Notes: a model not told the origin generated them from the letters alone. A DNA stretch of 54,242 nucleotides from an uncultured Eubacteriales bacterium (GCA_900546215.1 URCD01000006.1:1-54242), one strand, 5' to 3'. Shown: positions 42,053-51,445, numbered from the stretch's first letter. Numbers and translations are program-made.

Positions 42053-42793
42053 ATGCCAACAATTTATTTAAGTCCTTCCACACAGGAGTACAATTATTTT
42101 TTAAGCGGAGGAACAGAGGAGCAGTATATGAACCTGCTGGCTGACTATATGGAGCCATATCTTCTTTCAAGCGGAATAGGCTTTGTAAGAAACACACCCG
42201 ACATGACAGCGGCATCATCAATAAGGCAGTCAAACGCAGGAAACTTTGACCTTCATCTTGCCCTTCACTCAAACGCCGCCCCGGAGTATCTGGCCGGACA
42301 GCTTCAGGGCCCGGACGTTTATTATTATCCCAGAAGCATAAGAGGGAGGGAAGCAGCAGAAACGATTGCGGCAAACCTTAAATATATTTATCCCAATCCC
42401 GACCTTGTCAATGCTGTTCCCACAACCAGTATAGGTGAGGTAACCCGTACAAATGCTCCTGCCGTGCTTATTGAAGTAGCCTACCATGACAACGCTGAGG
42501 ACGAGGCATGGATTAAGAACAATCTTGAAGCAATAGCGGTAAACATAGTCCAGTCTCTGACCCAATTTTTCGGAATACCGTTTATCCCTGCGCAAAGCCC
42601 AATGGGCGGTACTGTCAGGACCGAGGGCGGTGCCCTTAATATCCGTTCATACCCATCATTTGATTCATATGTAATAGCTACTGCTCCAAACGGAGCGGCA
42701 ATAACAGTGCTTGGTCAGTATCAGGACTGGTATACGGTAATGTACGGCGACGCCATTGGCTACGCAAACGTACAGTATATAGAGGTTTATTAA
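42053..42793 (+). CDS. N-acetylmuramoyl-L-alanine amidase (Amidase_3) with SH3 domain, no signal peptide
   Basis: 246 residues. The amidase domain covers about 1-180, opening MPTIYLSPSTQEYN. His72 in LALHSNAAP is a zinc ligand and a Glu in VLIEVAYHDN is the catalytic base. A C-terminal SH3b-like domain lies at about 188-246 (GGALNIRSYPSFDSYVIATA). The first zinc His found early in most family members is not evident here, where STQEYN stands. There is no signal peptide, so it may act in the mother cell, after lysis or by another route. GGAG is five bases before the ATG. Confidence 0.8.
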   Translation: MPTIYLSPSTQEYNYFLSGGTEEQYMNLLADYMEPYLLSSGIGFVRNTPDMTAASSIRQSNAGNFDLHLALHSNAAPEYLAGQLQGPDVYYYPRSIRGREAAETIAANLKYIYPNPDLVNAVPTTSIGEVTRTNAPAVLIEVAYHDNAEDEAWIKNNLEAIAVNIVQSLTQFFGIPFIPAQSPMGGTVRTEGGALNIRSYPSFDSYVIATAPNGAAITVLGQYQDWYTVMYGDAIGYANVQYIEVY

Positions 42794-42925
42794 GCCCCGT
42801 ATCTGCCAGTATCGGAGTTGCGGTATCACCCGCAGATGTAACGGATTTTGAAATTACAAAAACGCCGATTATGCGCTTTACAAAACAAAGAAGAGCAGTA
42901 AAAACGGTTATACAGTATACTAAAT

Positions 42926-42956
42926 AAAACATGGAGGAATAATTCCTCCATGTTTT
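42926..42956 (+). terminator. Bidirectional intrinsic terminator between the amidase and XRE genes
   Basis: A 14-bp perfect stem aaaacatggaggaa/ttcctccatgtttt around taa. T-rich sequence follows on the plus strand and the A-run gives a U-run on the minus strand. It serves the two convergent genes. Confidence 0.88.
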
Positions 42957-42957
42957 A

Positions 42958-43665
42958 TTATTTTCTATCCATTCTATGAACTTCAATTATTCTGCCATAC
43001 AGCACAGGTGACCTGTTTAAAAGCTCTGTATTCAAAACACTTCCGTTAAGGCCAACAAACTTTCCTCTTTTTTTAACTCCTATTACCGTGTAGCCGTCTA
43101 AATTATACAGCCCCCAGGCATTTTCATTTATATCGGCTACATACTTAATTGAAAGAATATTACCGTCAAAAATAACAGGCTCCATTCCTCTGCCTCTGAC
43201 CATAACAAGAAAATCAGCCCTGTCAGACATTTTTACAGCCTTTATTTTCTCATTGTCGCTGCCTATGCAAAGGCTCCCGTAAATACCCTCTGTTACATCC
43301 AGACACAAAAACTCAATATCCCGTTTTCTGCCTCTAAGCGCCTCTCCGATATGTTTTTCAGCCTCGCGTTCCAATATATAATTCACAAAAAATCTGCTTT
43401 TTTTATCAAGGCTGCGGTAATTATCCAGAAGCATCTTCTCCTCAAACCAGTATCCGGTTTTTATTCCGACACTATCCTGAAACAGATAATTAGGGTCCAG
43501 TCCAAATATGTTTATAATTTTATAAAGGTAGCTTTCTTTAGGAAAGCTTGTACCCCTTTCATAGTTTGCCACGCTGTTTATACTTATGCCAAGCTCATCA
43601 GCAAGTTCCTGCTGCGACATACCTTTAGATTTTCTGGCCTCTCTCAGCCTGTCGCCAAAACTCAT
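42958..43665 (-). CDS. XRE-family regulator with a non-cleaving S24-like C-terminal domain
   Basis: 235 residues from ATG 43665, which has GGGAGG seven bases upstream; the longer ORF start at 43740 is not supported. Helix-turn-helix at about 17-40 (MSQQELADELGISINSVANY). The C-terminal half resembles the LexA/CI peptidase fold: DFLVMVRGRGMEPVIFDGNIL. However, the catalytic Ser of GDSMEP is Gly160 here, although a Lys (198-199, VIGVKK) remains. It probably cannot self-cleave and may act as a dimerising sensor. Its target is unknown; uvrA ends 85 bases before its start. Confidence 0.85.
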   Translation of the reverse strand: MSFGDRLREARKSKGMSQQELADELGISINSVANYERGTSFPKESYLYKIINIFGLDPNYLFQDSVGIKTGYWFEEKMLLDNYRSLDKKSRFFVNYILEREAEKHIGEALRGRKRDIEFLCLDVTEGIYGSLCIGSDNEKIKAVKMSDRADFLVMVRGRGMEPVIFDGNILSIKYVADINENAWGLYNLDGYTVIGVKKRGKFVGLNGSVLNTELLNRSPVLYGRIIEVHRMDRK

Positions 43666-43750
43666 TTTTAAACCTCCCTCAGCTTTGATATATAAATAAT
43701 TATACAACAAAAGGAAGCTTAATACATCTTTTTTCGACATTAAATTATGA

Positions 43751-46582
43751 TTATCTGTTCAGATATTTTTTTAAATACCTTCCTGTATAAGACTTATCGC
43801 ATTGAGTAATCTCCTCAGGAGTACCGCAGGCCACGACAGTACCTCCTCCGTTTCCTCCCTCAGGTCCCAGATCTATGATATAATCCGCTGTTTTAATTAC
43901 ATCCAGATTATGCTCAATTACGACTACAGTGTTCCCGCCGTCAGTAAGTCTCTGCAAAATGTCCACCAGTCTGTGAACGTCCGCCGTATGCAGCCCGGTT
44001 GTCGGCTCATCCAGAATATACATGGTTTTGCCTGTACTTTTTCTGCTGAGCTCTGTAGCAAGCTTAACTCTCTGCGCCTCTCCGCCTGAAAGCGTTGTAG
44101 ACGACTGTCCAAGCTGTACATATGAAAGTCCCACGTCATACAGTGTCTGAAGTTTATTTTTAATCTTTGGTATGCTGTCAAAAAAGCTAAGCGCCTCCTC
44201 AACAGTCATATCAAGTACATCTGATATTGTTTTTCCTTTATATTTAACCTCAAGTGTTTCTCTGTTATAACGTTTTCCTCCGCATACGTCACATGGCACA
44301 TAAATATCTGGAAGGAAATTCATTTCTATTTTTATAATTCCGTCTCCGCAGCAGGCCTCGCATCTTCCGCCCTTTACATTAAAGCTGAAGCGACCCTTGG
44401 AATAGCCTCTCATTTTCGCCTCATTGGTTTGAGCGTATAAATCCCTTATCATGTCAAACAGCCCTGTATATGTGGCCGGGTTTGACCTCGGCGTTCTTCC
44501 TATGGGCGACTGGTCTATATTTATTACTTTGTCAAGATAATCTTCGCCTAAAATATCATCATGCTTTCCGGGGTAAAGCTTCGCATAGTTTAAATCCCTT
44601 GCAAGCCGTTTGTAGAGAATTTCATTAACAAGCGAGCTTTTTCCTGAACCTGATACGCCGGTTATGCATGTAAACACACCTATAGGTATTTCAACATCTA
44701 TATGCTTAAGGTTATTTTCCTCAGCGCCCTTAATTATCAGATACTGATTATCCGAATTTTTTCTTCTTTCAGCCGGAACCTCAATTTTCTTTCTTCCACT
44801 TAGATAAGCTCCTGTCTCGCTCTTCTTGCAGGACTTAATATCCTCGACACTTCCCGCGCAGACTACTTCCCCGCCGTTTCTTCCCGCTCCAGGGCCTATA
44901 TCAACGATGTAGTCGGCTGCATACATTGTGTCCTCATCATGTTCAACGACAATAAGTGAGTTTCCTAAATCCCTTAAATTTTTAAGGGTAGCTATAAGCT
45001 TATCATTGTCCCTCTGATGAAGTCCGATGCTAGGCTCATCCAATATATATACAACTCCGACAAGCCCCGATCCAATCTGTGTAGCAAGCCTAATTCTCTG
45101 CGCCTCTCCGCCCGAAAGCGTCCCGGCCGAGCGGCTAAGTGTAAGGTAATCCAATCCGACATCCGCCAAAAATCCTATTCTGGCATTTATCTCCTTCAAA
45201 ATTCTGTCGGCAATCATGCTGTCCTTTTTAGAAAGCTTCAGATTTTCAAAAAACTCCTTTGTCTCGGTAATACTCATTTCGGTAACCTCGGAAATGTTTT
45301 TCTCTCCTACGGTTACAGCCAGTATTTCCGGCTTAAGTCTTTTACCATGGCATACGGGACATTTTACCTCAGTCATATACTGCTCATATTCGCCCCTCAT
45401 TGCCTCTGAGGTCTCACTGTATCTTCTTTGCAGGTTTCCTATTATTCCGTCAAAGGTATACTCATAGTAGCTTATTCCCTTGGCGCTCATATACTCAATT
45501 CTAAGCTTTTCTCCCTTTGTCCCGTAAAATATAATATTTTTTATATCTTCGGAAAGCTCTTCAAAGGGTACGTCAAGGCTGAACTTATATTTCTTTGCAA
45601 GCGCCTTAAACAGCTCGGCGCTCATGCTTCCGTTATTTGATATAGAATTAAAGCCGGGAGCAGTTATAGCTCCCTTGGAAATGCTCAAAGAGGTATTAGG
45701 CACTATAAGCTCCGGTGAAAATTTCCTCATCATTCCAAGTCCGGTGCATTCAGGACAGGCGCCGCTTGGATTATTGAAAGAGAATGACCTTGGCTCAATC
45801 TCAGGTATGCTTATACCGCAGTCCGGACAGGCAAAGCTTTCACTGAATGTTACGCTTTTATCACCTATTATATCGGCAACAATCAAGCCTCCGGATAATG
45901 CCGAAGCTGTTTCAACAGAATCAGTCAGCCTTTTTTGAATGCCTTCTCTTATCTTAAGCCTGTCCACAACTATTTCTATAACATGTTTTTTGTTTTTTTC
46001 AAGTTTTATCTCGTCTGAAAGGTCATATACCTCACCATCTATTCTTACACGTACATATCCGTTTTTCTTTGCATCCTCAAGAAGTTTCGTATGCTCCCCT
46101 TTTCTCCCTCTTACAACGGGAGCCAAAATCTGAATTTTACTGTCCTCAGGAAAAGCCATTATCTGGTCAACTATTTGGTCAATGGTCTGCTTTTTGATTT
46201 CTCTGCCGCATTTAGGGCAGTGAGGAATACCTACTCTGGCAAAAAGCAGACGAAAATAGTCATATATCTCTGTAACTGTTCCTACAGTTGACCTCGGATT
46301 GTTGTTTGTAGTCTTCTGATCAATGCTTATTGCCGGGGAAAGTCCGCCGATATAATCCACATCCGGCTTATCCATCTGGCCAAGGAACTGACGAGCATAC
46401 GAGGACAGAGACTCAACATAGCGTCTCTGTCCTTCCGCATAAAGCGTATCAAATGCAAGTGAGCTTTTTCCTGAACCCGATACGCCTGTAAATACTACAA
46501 ATTTTTCTCTTGGTATGTTCAGGTCTATGTTTTTAAGATTATGAGAGCGCGCTCCCTTTATTTCAATTATGTTTTTACCCAT
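43751..46582 (-). CDS. uvrA: Excinuclease ABC subunit A
   Basis: 943 residues from ATG 46582, one base after the uvrB stop codon; a GTG at 46591 is possible. Two ABC ATPase cassettes with GVSGSGKSSLAFD and GVSGSGKSSLVNE, each followed by LSGGEAQR. Zinc sites CPKC...CPDC..CPEC and CEACCGDG...CDVCGG are present. UvrA finds DNA damage and loads UvrB in nucleotide-excision repair. It is co-transcribed with uvrB. Confidence 0.95.
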   Translation of the reverse strand: MGKNIIEIKGARSHNLKNIDLNIPREKFVVFTGVSGSGKSSLAFDTLYAEGQRRYVESLSSYARQFLGQMDKPDVDYIGGLSPAISIDQKTTNNNPRSTVGTVTEIYDYFRLLFARVGIPHCPKCGREIKKQTIDQIVDQIMAFPEDSKIQILAPVVRGRKGEHTKLLEDAKKNGYVRVRIDGEVYDLSDEIKLEKNKKHVIEIVVDRLKIREGIQKRLTDSVETASALSGGLIVADIIGDKSVTFSESFACPDCGISIPEIEPRSFSFNNPSGACPECTGLGMMRKFSPELIVPNTSLSISKGAITAPGFNSISNNGSMSAELFKALAKKYKFSLDVPFEELSEDIKNIIFYGTKGEKLRIEYMSAKGISYYEYTFDGIIGNLQRRYSETSEAMRGEYEQYMTEVKCPVCHGKRLKPEILAVTVGEKNISEVTEMSITETKEFFENLKLSKKDSMIADRILKEINARIGFLADVGLDYLTLSRSAGTLSGGEAQRIRLATQIGSGLVGVVYILDEPSIGLHQRDNDKLIATLKNLRDLGNSLIVVEHDEDTMYAADYIVDIGPGAGRNGGEVVCAGSVEDIKSCKKSETGAYLSGRKKIEVPAERRKNSDNQYLIIKGAEENNLKHIDVEIPIGVFTCITGVSGSGKSSLVNEILYKRLARDLNYAKLYPGKHDDILGEDYLDKVINIDQSPIGRTPRSNPATYTGLFDMIRDLYAQTNEAKMRGYSKGRFSFNVKGGRCEACCGDGIIKIEMNFLPDIYVPCDVCGGKRYNRETLEVKYKGKTISDVLDMTVEEALSFFDSIPKIKNKLQTLYDVGLSYVQLGQSSTTLSGGEAQRVKLATELSRKSTGKTMYILDEPTTGLHTADVHRLVDILQRLTDGGNTVVVIEHNLDVIKTADYIIDLGPEGGNGGGTVVACGTPEEITQCDKSYTGRYLKKYLNR

Positions 46583-46583
46583 T

Positions 46584-48569
46584 TTATTCACCGTTTAAAT
46601 GTTTTTTTATTTCTATCAGTTTATCTCTAAGTTCAGCGGCCCTCTCAAACTGCAGGTCTGAGGCGGCACGTTTCATATCTTTTTCTATTTTAGCAGCTTC
46701 CTTACGAAGTTCCTTAATATCCATTGATTCCAAGTCCTTACTAAGACCTTTAGGACGCTTTTCCTCAACAGATTTGGTAGCCTGTATTATATCGTATACC
46801 TTTTTCTTTATAGTCTGAGGTGTAATTCCATGCTCCTCGTTATATTTCATCTGTATTTCCCGGCGGCGGTTAGTCTCCGTTATTGCCTTGTTCATGGAAT
46901 CAGTCATAACATCAGCATACATGATAACACGTCCCTCGGAATTTCTTGCTGCTCGGCCAATCGTCTGGATTAAGCTTGTTTCGGAGCGCAGAAAGCCCTC
47001 CTTGTCGGCATCAAGTATAGCTACAAGCGAAACCTCAGGTATGTCAAGTCCCTCCCTTAAAAGGTTTATCCCGATTAGCACGTCAAAAACATCCATTCTA
47101 AGGTCTCTTATTATTTCAAGCCTTTCCAGCGTGTCAATGTCGGAATGGAGGTATCTTACCCTTATGCCCATTTCCTTCATATAATCGGTAAGCCTTTCTG
47201 CCATACGCTTAGTAAGCGTTGTTACAAGCACCTTATGGCCTTCCTCAACAGTTTTATTAACCTCGCTTATCAGGTCGTCGATCTGCCCCTGTACAGGCTT
47301 AACCGTAATTTCAGGGTCAAGCAGACCCGTCGGCCTAATTACCTGCTCCACTGTCTGTTCAGAATGTGCTGCTTCAAATTTTGACGGAGTTGCAGAGACA
47401 AATAGCATTTGATTTATTTTGCCTTCAAACTCATTGAATTTAAGTGGTCTGTTGTCAAGGGCGGAGGGCAGACGAAAGCCATATTCCACCAGGGTTGTTT
47501 TTCTCGAGCGGTCTCCTTCATACATGCCTCTTATCTGCGGAACCGAAACATGTGACTCGTCGGCAATAATAAGAAAGTCTTTTGGGAAGAAATCTATGAG
47601 AGTTCCCGGCGCACTGCCCGGCGCACGCAGTTCCAGCTGCCTGGAATAGTTTTCTATTCCTGTACAAAATCCCATTTCAGACAGCATTTCTATATCATAT
47701 CTTGTCCTCTGTTCCAATCTCTGGGCTTCCAGAAGCTTGTCCTCTCTTTTAAGCTCAGCCAGTCTGTCCTCAAGCTCTTTTTCTATATTTACAAGGGCAA
47801 CCTGCATCTTTTCCTTGGATGTAACATAATGAGAGGCCGGAAATATAACTACATGTTCTCTTGTACCAATTACATTTCCTGTTACCACATCTATTTCCGA
47901 TATTTTATCTATTTCGTCTCCAAAAAACTCAACCCTAATTGCGCTTTCACTGCTGGCCGCGGGAAATACCTCAACAACATCGCCCCTTACACGGAAGTTG
48001 CCTCGTTCAAACTCAATTTCATTTCTGCTGTACTGAAGCTCCACAAGTCTCCTCAGTACATCGTCCCTGTCTTTTTCCATTCCGGACCTGAGTGAAAGCG
48101 ACATGCTTTTATATTCCTCAGGGTCTCCCAAGCCATATATACACGACACACTGGCAACCACAAGCACATCCTCCCTCTCAAAAAGTGCGGATGTGGCTGA
48201 ATGCCGCAGTTTATCTATTTCATTGTTTATAGACGAATCCTTTTCAATATAAGTATCTGTGCTTGGCACATAGGCCTCAGGCTGATAATAATCGTAATAG
48301 GATACAAAATACTCAACAGCATTGTTGGGGAACAGCTCCTTAAACTCACTGTAAAGCTGTGCAGCCAACGTCTTATTGTGGGCAATTACAAGAGTAGGCT
48401 TCTGCAGTCCAACAACAATGTTGGCCATAGTAAAAGTTTTGCCGCTTCCTGTAACGCCAAGAAGAGTCTGAAATTTTTTACCCTCCTTAAATCCGGCCAC
48501 TAGCTTTTCAATAGCCTCAGGCTGGTCTCCTGTAGGCTTATATTTTGACACGATTTCAAATTTAGGCAT
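46584..48569 (-). CDS. uvrB: Excinuclease ABC subunit B
   Basis: 661 residues from ATG 48569, with TAGGAGGTG at good spacing; the ORF start at 48590 lies upstream of it. It begins FEIVSKYKPTGDQPEAI, has Walker A GVTGSGKTFTMA, the beta-hairpin region YYDYYQPEAYVP and a C-terminal UVR motif (DMKRAASDLQFERAAELRD). UvrB verifies the lesion and recruits UvrC. First gene of uvrBA, with a LexA-like site in its promoter. Confidence 0.95.
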   Translation of the reverse strand: MPKFEIVSKYKPTGDQPEAIEKLVAGFKEGKKFQTLLGVTGSGKTFTMANIVVGLQKPTLVIAHNKTLAAQLYSEFKELFPNNAVEYFVSYYDYYQPEAYVPSTDTYIEKDSSINNEIDKLRHSATSALFEREDVLVVASVSCIYGLGDPEEYKSMSLSLRSGMEKDRDDVLRRLVELQYSRNEIEFERGNFRVRGDVVEVFPAASSESAIRVEFFGDEIDKISEIDVVTGNVIGTREHVVIFPASHYVTSKEKMQVALVNIEKELEDRLAELKREDKLLEAQRLEQRTRYDIEMLSEMGFCTGIENYSRQLELRAPGSAPGTLIDFFPKDFLIIADESHVSVPQIRGMYEGDRSRKTTLVEYGFRLPSALDNRPLKFNEFEGKINQMLFVSATPSKFEAAHSEQTVEQVIRPTGLLDPEITVKPVQGQIDDLISEVNKTVEEGHKVLVTTLTKRMAERLTDYMKEMGIRVRYLHSDIDTLERLEIIRDLRMDVFDVLIGINLLREGLDIPEVSLVAILDADKEGFLRSETSLIQTIGRAARNSEGRVIMYADVMTDSMNKAITETNRRREIQMKYNEEHGITPQTIKKKVYDIIQATKSVEEKRPKGLSKDLESMDIKELRKEAAKIEKDMKRAASDLQFERAAELRDKLIEIKKHLNGE

Positions 48570-48588
48570 GGTGCACCTCCTAGCCAAC

Positions 48589-48609
48589 AAACATTTGTTC
48601 TATTATATC
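48589..48609 (-). promoter_or_regulatory. uvrBA promoter with a LexA-like box
   Basis: An extended -10 (TGATATAAT on the minus strand, hexamer 48602-48607) is followed by GAACAAATGTTT (48589-48600). This matches 11 of 12 positions of the Gram-positive SOS box GAACNNNNGTTC. It overlaps the expected transcription start, a normal place for LexA repression of uvrB. Confidence 0.7.
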
Positions 48610-48681
48610 ACATATTTTCGCAAATAACAGTAGTATTTCGCAAAATTTTACGAAAATACTTTTGTAATTTCTGTAATACCG

Positions 48682-48725
48682 AACAGCCCTTTCAGTCAAA
48701 AATAATTTTGGCCGAAAGGGCTGTT
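48682..48725 (-). terminator. Hairpin after rnc, likely terminator
   Basis: aacagccctttc (48682-48693) pairs with gaaagggctgtt (48714-48725) around a 20-base internal region. It follows the rnc stop at 48729. No U-run follows on the minus strand, so termination strength is uncertain. Confidence 0.5.
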
Positions 48726-48728
48726 TAG

Positions 48729-49430
48729 TCATTTTATTATATTCATTTTTTTAAGGGCATCAAGAGCGGCCGACTGTTCCGCTTCCTTTTTGCTTTTCCC
48801 TCTTCCCTCTCCGAGCAGGCGGCCCTCATGCCTTACCGCAGCCATAAACAGCTTATCATGGTCAGGCCCTGATTCACCGACTATCTCGTAGTGTATAGGT
48901 TCCTTGCTTGTTTTCTGGATTTCCTCCTGCAGTCTTGTTTTGCAGTCGATTATATTGAGCGCAAGCCTTATTCTTCCCACTGTGCTTTCAAGCTGTCCCA
49001 GAATATGCCTTCTGGCCGCGTCAAAGCCGCCGTCCAGATACACTGCTCCAATAACTGCCTCAAAAGCATCAGCAAGTATTGAGTCACGATGTCTTCCGCC
49101 GGTTGTTTCTTCACCCTTGCCAAGCATTATATAATCGCTGAGGCTTATGTCCCTTGCTCTTTCGGCAAGGCTTCCCTCACATACAGTTCCCGCTCTCAGC
49201 TTTGTAAGCTCACCCTCCGGCATATGGGGGTAATTCTTAAATATATAATCGCTTATAACAAGCTCTAACACAGCGTCGCCCAAAAACTCCAGCCTCTCGT
49301 TGTTATCATATTTTTCAATATGCTTTTCATTGGCATAGGAGCTGTGGGTAAAAGCCTTCCTTAAAAGCTCAATATTATTGAATTTATATTTAATTATATC
49401 TTCAAATTGTTCCAGGTTTGAATTGTTCAT
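48729..49430 (-). CDS. rnc: Ribonuclease III
   Basis: 233 residues. It has the RNase III signature NERLEFLGDAVLEL (about 44-57) with acidic catalytic residues, and a C-terminal double-stranded RNA-binding domain (about 160-232, RGKSKKEAEQSAALDAL). It processes rRNA precursors and double-stranded RNA. GGAG precedes the ATG, two bases after the acpP stop, so it belongs to plsX-acpP-rnc. Confidence 0.95.
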   Translation of the reverse strand: MNNSNLEQFEDIIKYKFNNIELLRKAFTHSSYANEKHIEKYDNNERLEFLGDAVLELVISDYIFKNYPHMPEGELTKLRAGTVCEGSLAERARDISLSDYIMLGKGEETTGGRHRDSILADAFEAVIGAVYLDGGFDAARRHILGQLESTVGRIRLALNIIDCKTRLQEEIQKTSKEPIHYEIVGESGPDHDKLFMAAVRHEGRLLGEGRGKSKKEAEQSAALDALKKMNIIK

Positions 49431-49432
49431 GA

Positions 49433-49663
49433 TTACTCCGCAACCACATTACTAATATAATCAATAGCATCCTTAACAGTCTTAATTTTGTCAGTATCAT
49501 CTGTATTAAAAGTAACCTCGTATTCCTCCTCAAGAGCCGAAATTACCTGAAAAAGGTCAAATGAATCGGCACCAAGGTCAGCAAAGGCAGTTTCTTCTTT
49601 AATCTCCTCCGGTGATACACCAAGCTGTTCCGCAATGATATTCATAACATTAGATGTGTCCAT
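49433..49663 (-). CDS. acpP: Acyl carrier protein
   Basis: 76 residues. It carries the phosphopantetheine serine, Ser34, in LGADSFDLFQVISALEEEY; most ACPs have DSLD where this has DSFD. Acidic, four-helix protein that carries fatty-acid intermediates. AAAGGAGA precedes the ATG. It sits between plsX and rnc, a usual clostridial order, without fab genes nearby. Confidence 0.93.
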   Translation of the reverse strand: MDTSNVMNIIAEQLGVSPEEIKEETAFADLGADSFDLFQVISALEEEYEVTFNTDDTDKIKTVKDAIDYISNVVAE

Positions 49664-49677
49664 AAGATAATTCTCCT

Positions 49678-50673
49678 TTATTCGTGTATTAATTTCTCAA
49701 TTTTAGCGACCGTGTCTTTTTCAATAAAGCTTATGCTCTGCTTAATGCAGTTTGTAACCGCAGGAGCCTTGCAGCTGCCATGCATTTTCATTACCAGCGC
49801 CTTAAGGCCGATATAAGGAGCTCCGCCGACCTGGTCGGAATCAAAATTCTTTTTAATATTGCTGAATGGAGTTTTTAAAGCGGCAGCGGCAAGCTTATAG
49901 GGTCCCTTTGTAATTTCACCCTTAATAAGCGTAAGCAGCGCCTTGCTTAATCCCTCCGTAAGCTTAAGAATTGTATTTCCCTCGAAGCCGTCACATACTA
50001 TTATGTCCGCTGCGCCATAAGGAATATCAACTATTTCAGCGTTTCCTATAAAATTTATATCGGAATTTTCCAAAAGGCCGTATACTTCCTTTACAAGCAT
50101 GTTTCCTTTTTCCTTTTCAATACCGATATTGGCCAGTCCAACTGTAGGATTTTTTACGCCAAGTACATTTTCGGCGTATACCGATCCCATTTTAGCAAAC
50201 TGCTCAAGATACTGAGGCTTGCAGTCAACATTTGCTCCGCTGTCCAAAAGAAGTGAAAACCCTTTGAGCGTAGGAAGACATGTGGCCAACGCAGGTCTGT
50301 CTATACCCTTTATTCTGCCTACGGTTACAGTACCGCCGACAAAAAGCGCTCCTGTGCTCCCCGCCGATATGAATGCCGAGGCTTTATTTTCCTTAACAAG
50401 GCCAAGTCCTACCATCATTGATGAGTTTCGCTTATGTCTAACGGCTTCTGTAGGTGCCTCATCAGTGCCAATAACTTCATCGGCATTAACAACCTCTATG
50501 CTGTCTTTATCATAAGTATATGATACAAGTTCTTTATTTACAATATCTTCTTTTCCAACAAGCAAAACTTTTACAGGATAGAGCTTTACAGCCTCAACAA
50601 CTCCTTTTACTATTTCAAAGGGCGCGTTGTCTCCGCCCATAGCGTCTACCGCAACTACAATATTTCTTTCCAA
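49678..50673 (-). CDS. plsX: Phosphate acyltransferase PlsX
   Basis: 331 residues, TTG start at 50673 (AGAGGTG eight bases upstream; no closer ATG). Motifs VAVDAMGGDNAP (7-18), FISAGSTGALFVGGT and the VCDGFEGNTILKLTEG segment. It converts acyl-ACP to acyl-phosphate for phospholipid synthesis. It is the first gene of plsX-acpP-rnc, separated from rpmF by a terminator. Confidence 0.95.
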   Translation of the reverse strand: MERNIVVAVDAMGGDNAPFEIVKGVVEAVKLYPVKVLLVGKEDIVNKELVSYTYDKDSIEVVNADEVIGTDEAPTEAVRHKRNSSMMVGLGLVKENKASAFISAGSTGALFVGGTVTVGRIKGIDRPALATCLPTLKGFSLLLDSGANVDCKPQYLEQFAKMGSVYAENVLGVKNPTVGLANIGIEKEKGNMLVKEVYGLLENSDINFIGNAEIVDIPYGAADIIVCDGFEGNTILKLTEGLSKALLTLIKGEITKGPYKLAAAALKTPFSNIKKNFDSDQVGGAPYIGLKALVMKMHGSCKAPAVTNCIKQSISFIEKDTVAKIEKLIHE

Positions 50674-50711
50674 AAGCCTTTCACCTCTTTTGTCTATTAT
50701 TTACAAAGAAC

Positions 50712-50741
50712 AAAATAAGGCAGCCAAATAACAGCTGCCTT
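50712..50741 (-). terminator. Intrinsic terminator after rpmF
   Basis: aaggcagc (50717-50724) pairs with gctgcctt (50734-50741) around a 9-base loop, followed on the minus strand by ATTTTG. It starts 12 bases after the rpmF stop. Confidence 0.78.
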
Positions 50742-50752
50742 AAGGTTTATAA

Positions 50753-50932
50753 TCAGTCTACAGGTGTAACAACCTTCTTGTTATATGAGCCGCATGCTTT
50801 GCAAACATGGTGGGGCACCATCAGCTCGCCGCATTTGCTGCACTGTACAAGTGTAGGTGTCGCAATCTTCCATGTAGCTGCTTTTCTTTTACCTTTTTTT
50901 GATTTTGAGACTCTTCCTTTGGGTACTGCCAT
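50753..50932 (-). CDS. rpmF: Ribosomal protein L32
   Basis: 59 residues (ATG 50932, stop TGA at 50753-50755). It begins MAVPKGRVSKSKKGKRKA and has two CxxC zinc pairs: CSKCGELMVPHHVCKACG. The zinc ribbon is intact, so this is the zinc-binding (C+) form of L32. GGAGGTG precedes the start, next to the yceD stop. A member of the yceD-rpmF pair. Confidence 0.95.
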   Translation of the reverse strand: MAVPKGRVSKSKKGKRKAATWKIATPTLVQCSKCGELMVPHHVCKACGSYNKKVVTPVD

Positions 50933-50938
50933 TTCTCT

Positions 50939-51445
50939 TTACACCTCCTCATCGAATTTGAGAAGAGAACGTAAACTTTCAAACCTTGGATCTATATACG
51001 TCGTATCACAGCCGCAATCTTTTAAATTAAGATTTTGTCCGCATACCGGGCATAAGCCTTTGCAGTCTTCGCTGCATACAACCTTCATTGGCAGAGACGC
51101 CAATATAATTCTTATCACAGTTGATGTAAGGTCTATAGAATCTCCCGAAAAAGTTTCTATCTCTTCGTCATAACTTGCATTGCTGCTGAACTTTTCATTC
51201 AGATTGAAGTCAATAGATATTGTGACAGGTGACAGGCACCTGCCGCAGGGCATACTTACATCTACGGAACCCTTTCCTTCAATGTAATATGTGTCCTCTT
51301 CCTTTATTACTTCTCCTTCAAGACTAACAGGCGTTATAAAAACCGCCTCATCAGGACAATTGGCCGCCCCTTTCAAGTCCTCCGTAAAGCTGAAAGGAAA
51401 CCTTGCCTCCCGTCTGCCCGAAACAGCGGAAATGTTAATATTCAT
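50939..51445 (-). CDS. yceD: YceD/DUF177 protein
   Basis: 168 residues. The DUF177 core has the MPCGRCLSPVTISID segment and, near the end, CSEDCKGLCPVCGQNLNLKDCGC with a likely metal-binding cysteine set. It is linked in bacteria to 23S rRNA and L32 levels. It is always found before rpmF; here 6 bases separate its stop from the rpmF start. Confidence 0.93.
   Translation of the reverse strand: MNINISAVSGRREARFPFSFTEDLKGAANCPDEAVFITPVSLEGEVIKEEDTYYIEGKGSVDVSMPCGRCLSPVTISIDFNLNEKFSSNASYDEEIETFSGDSIDLTSTVIRIILASLPMKVVCSEDCKGLCPVCGQNLNLKDCGCDTTYIDPRFESLRSLLKFDEEV

Noticed and set aside
42794..42925. Open plus frame after the amidase stop, ending TAA just before the terminator
   Set aside because: It reads sensibly for about 44 codons but has no start codon with a ribosome binding site and overlaps the amidase in another frame. 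Possibly a gene remnant; not supportable as a gene.
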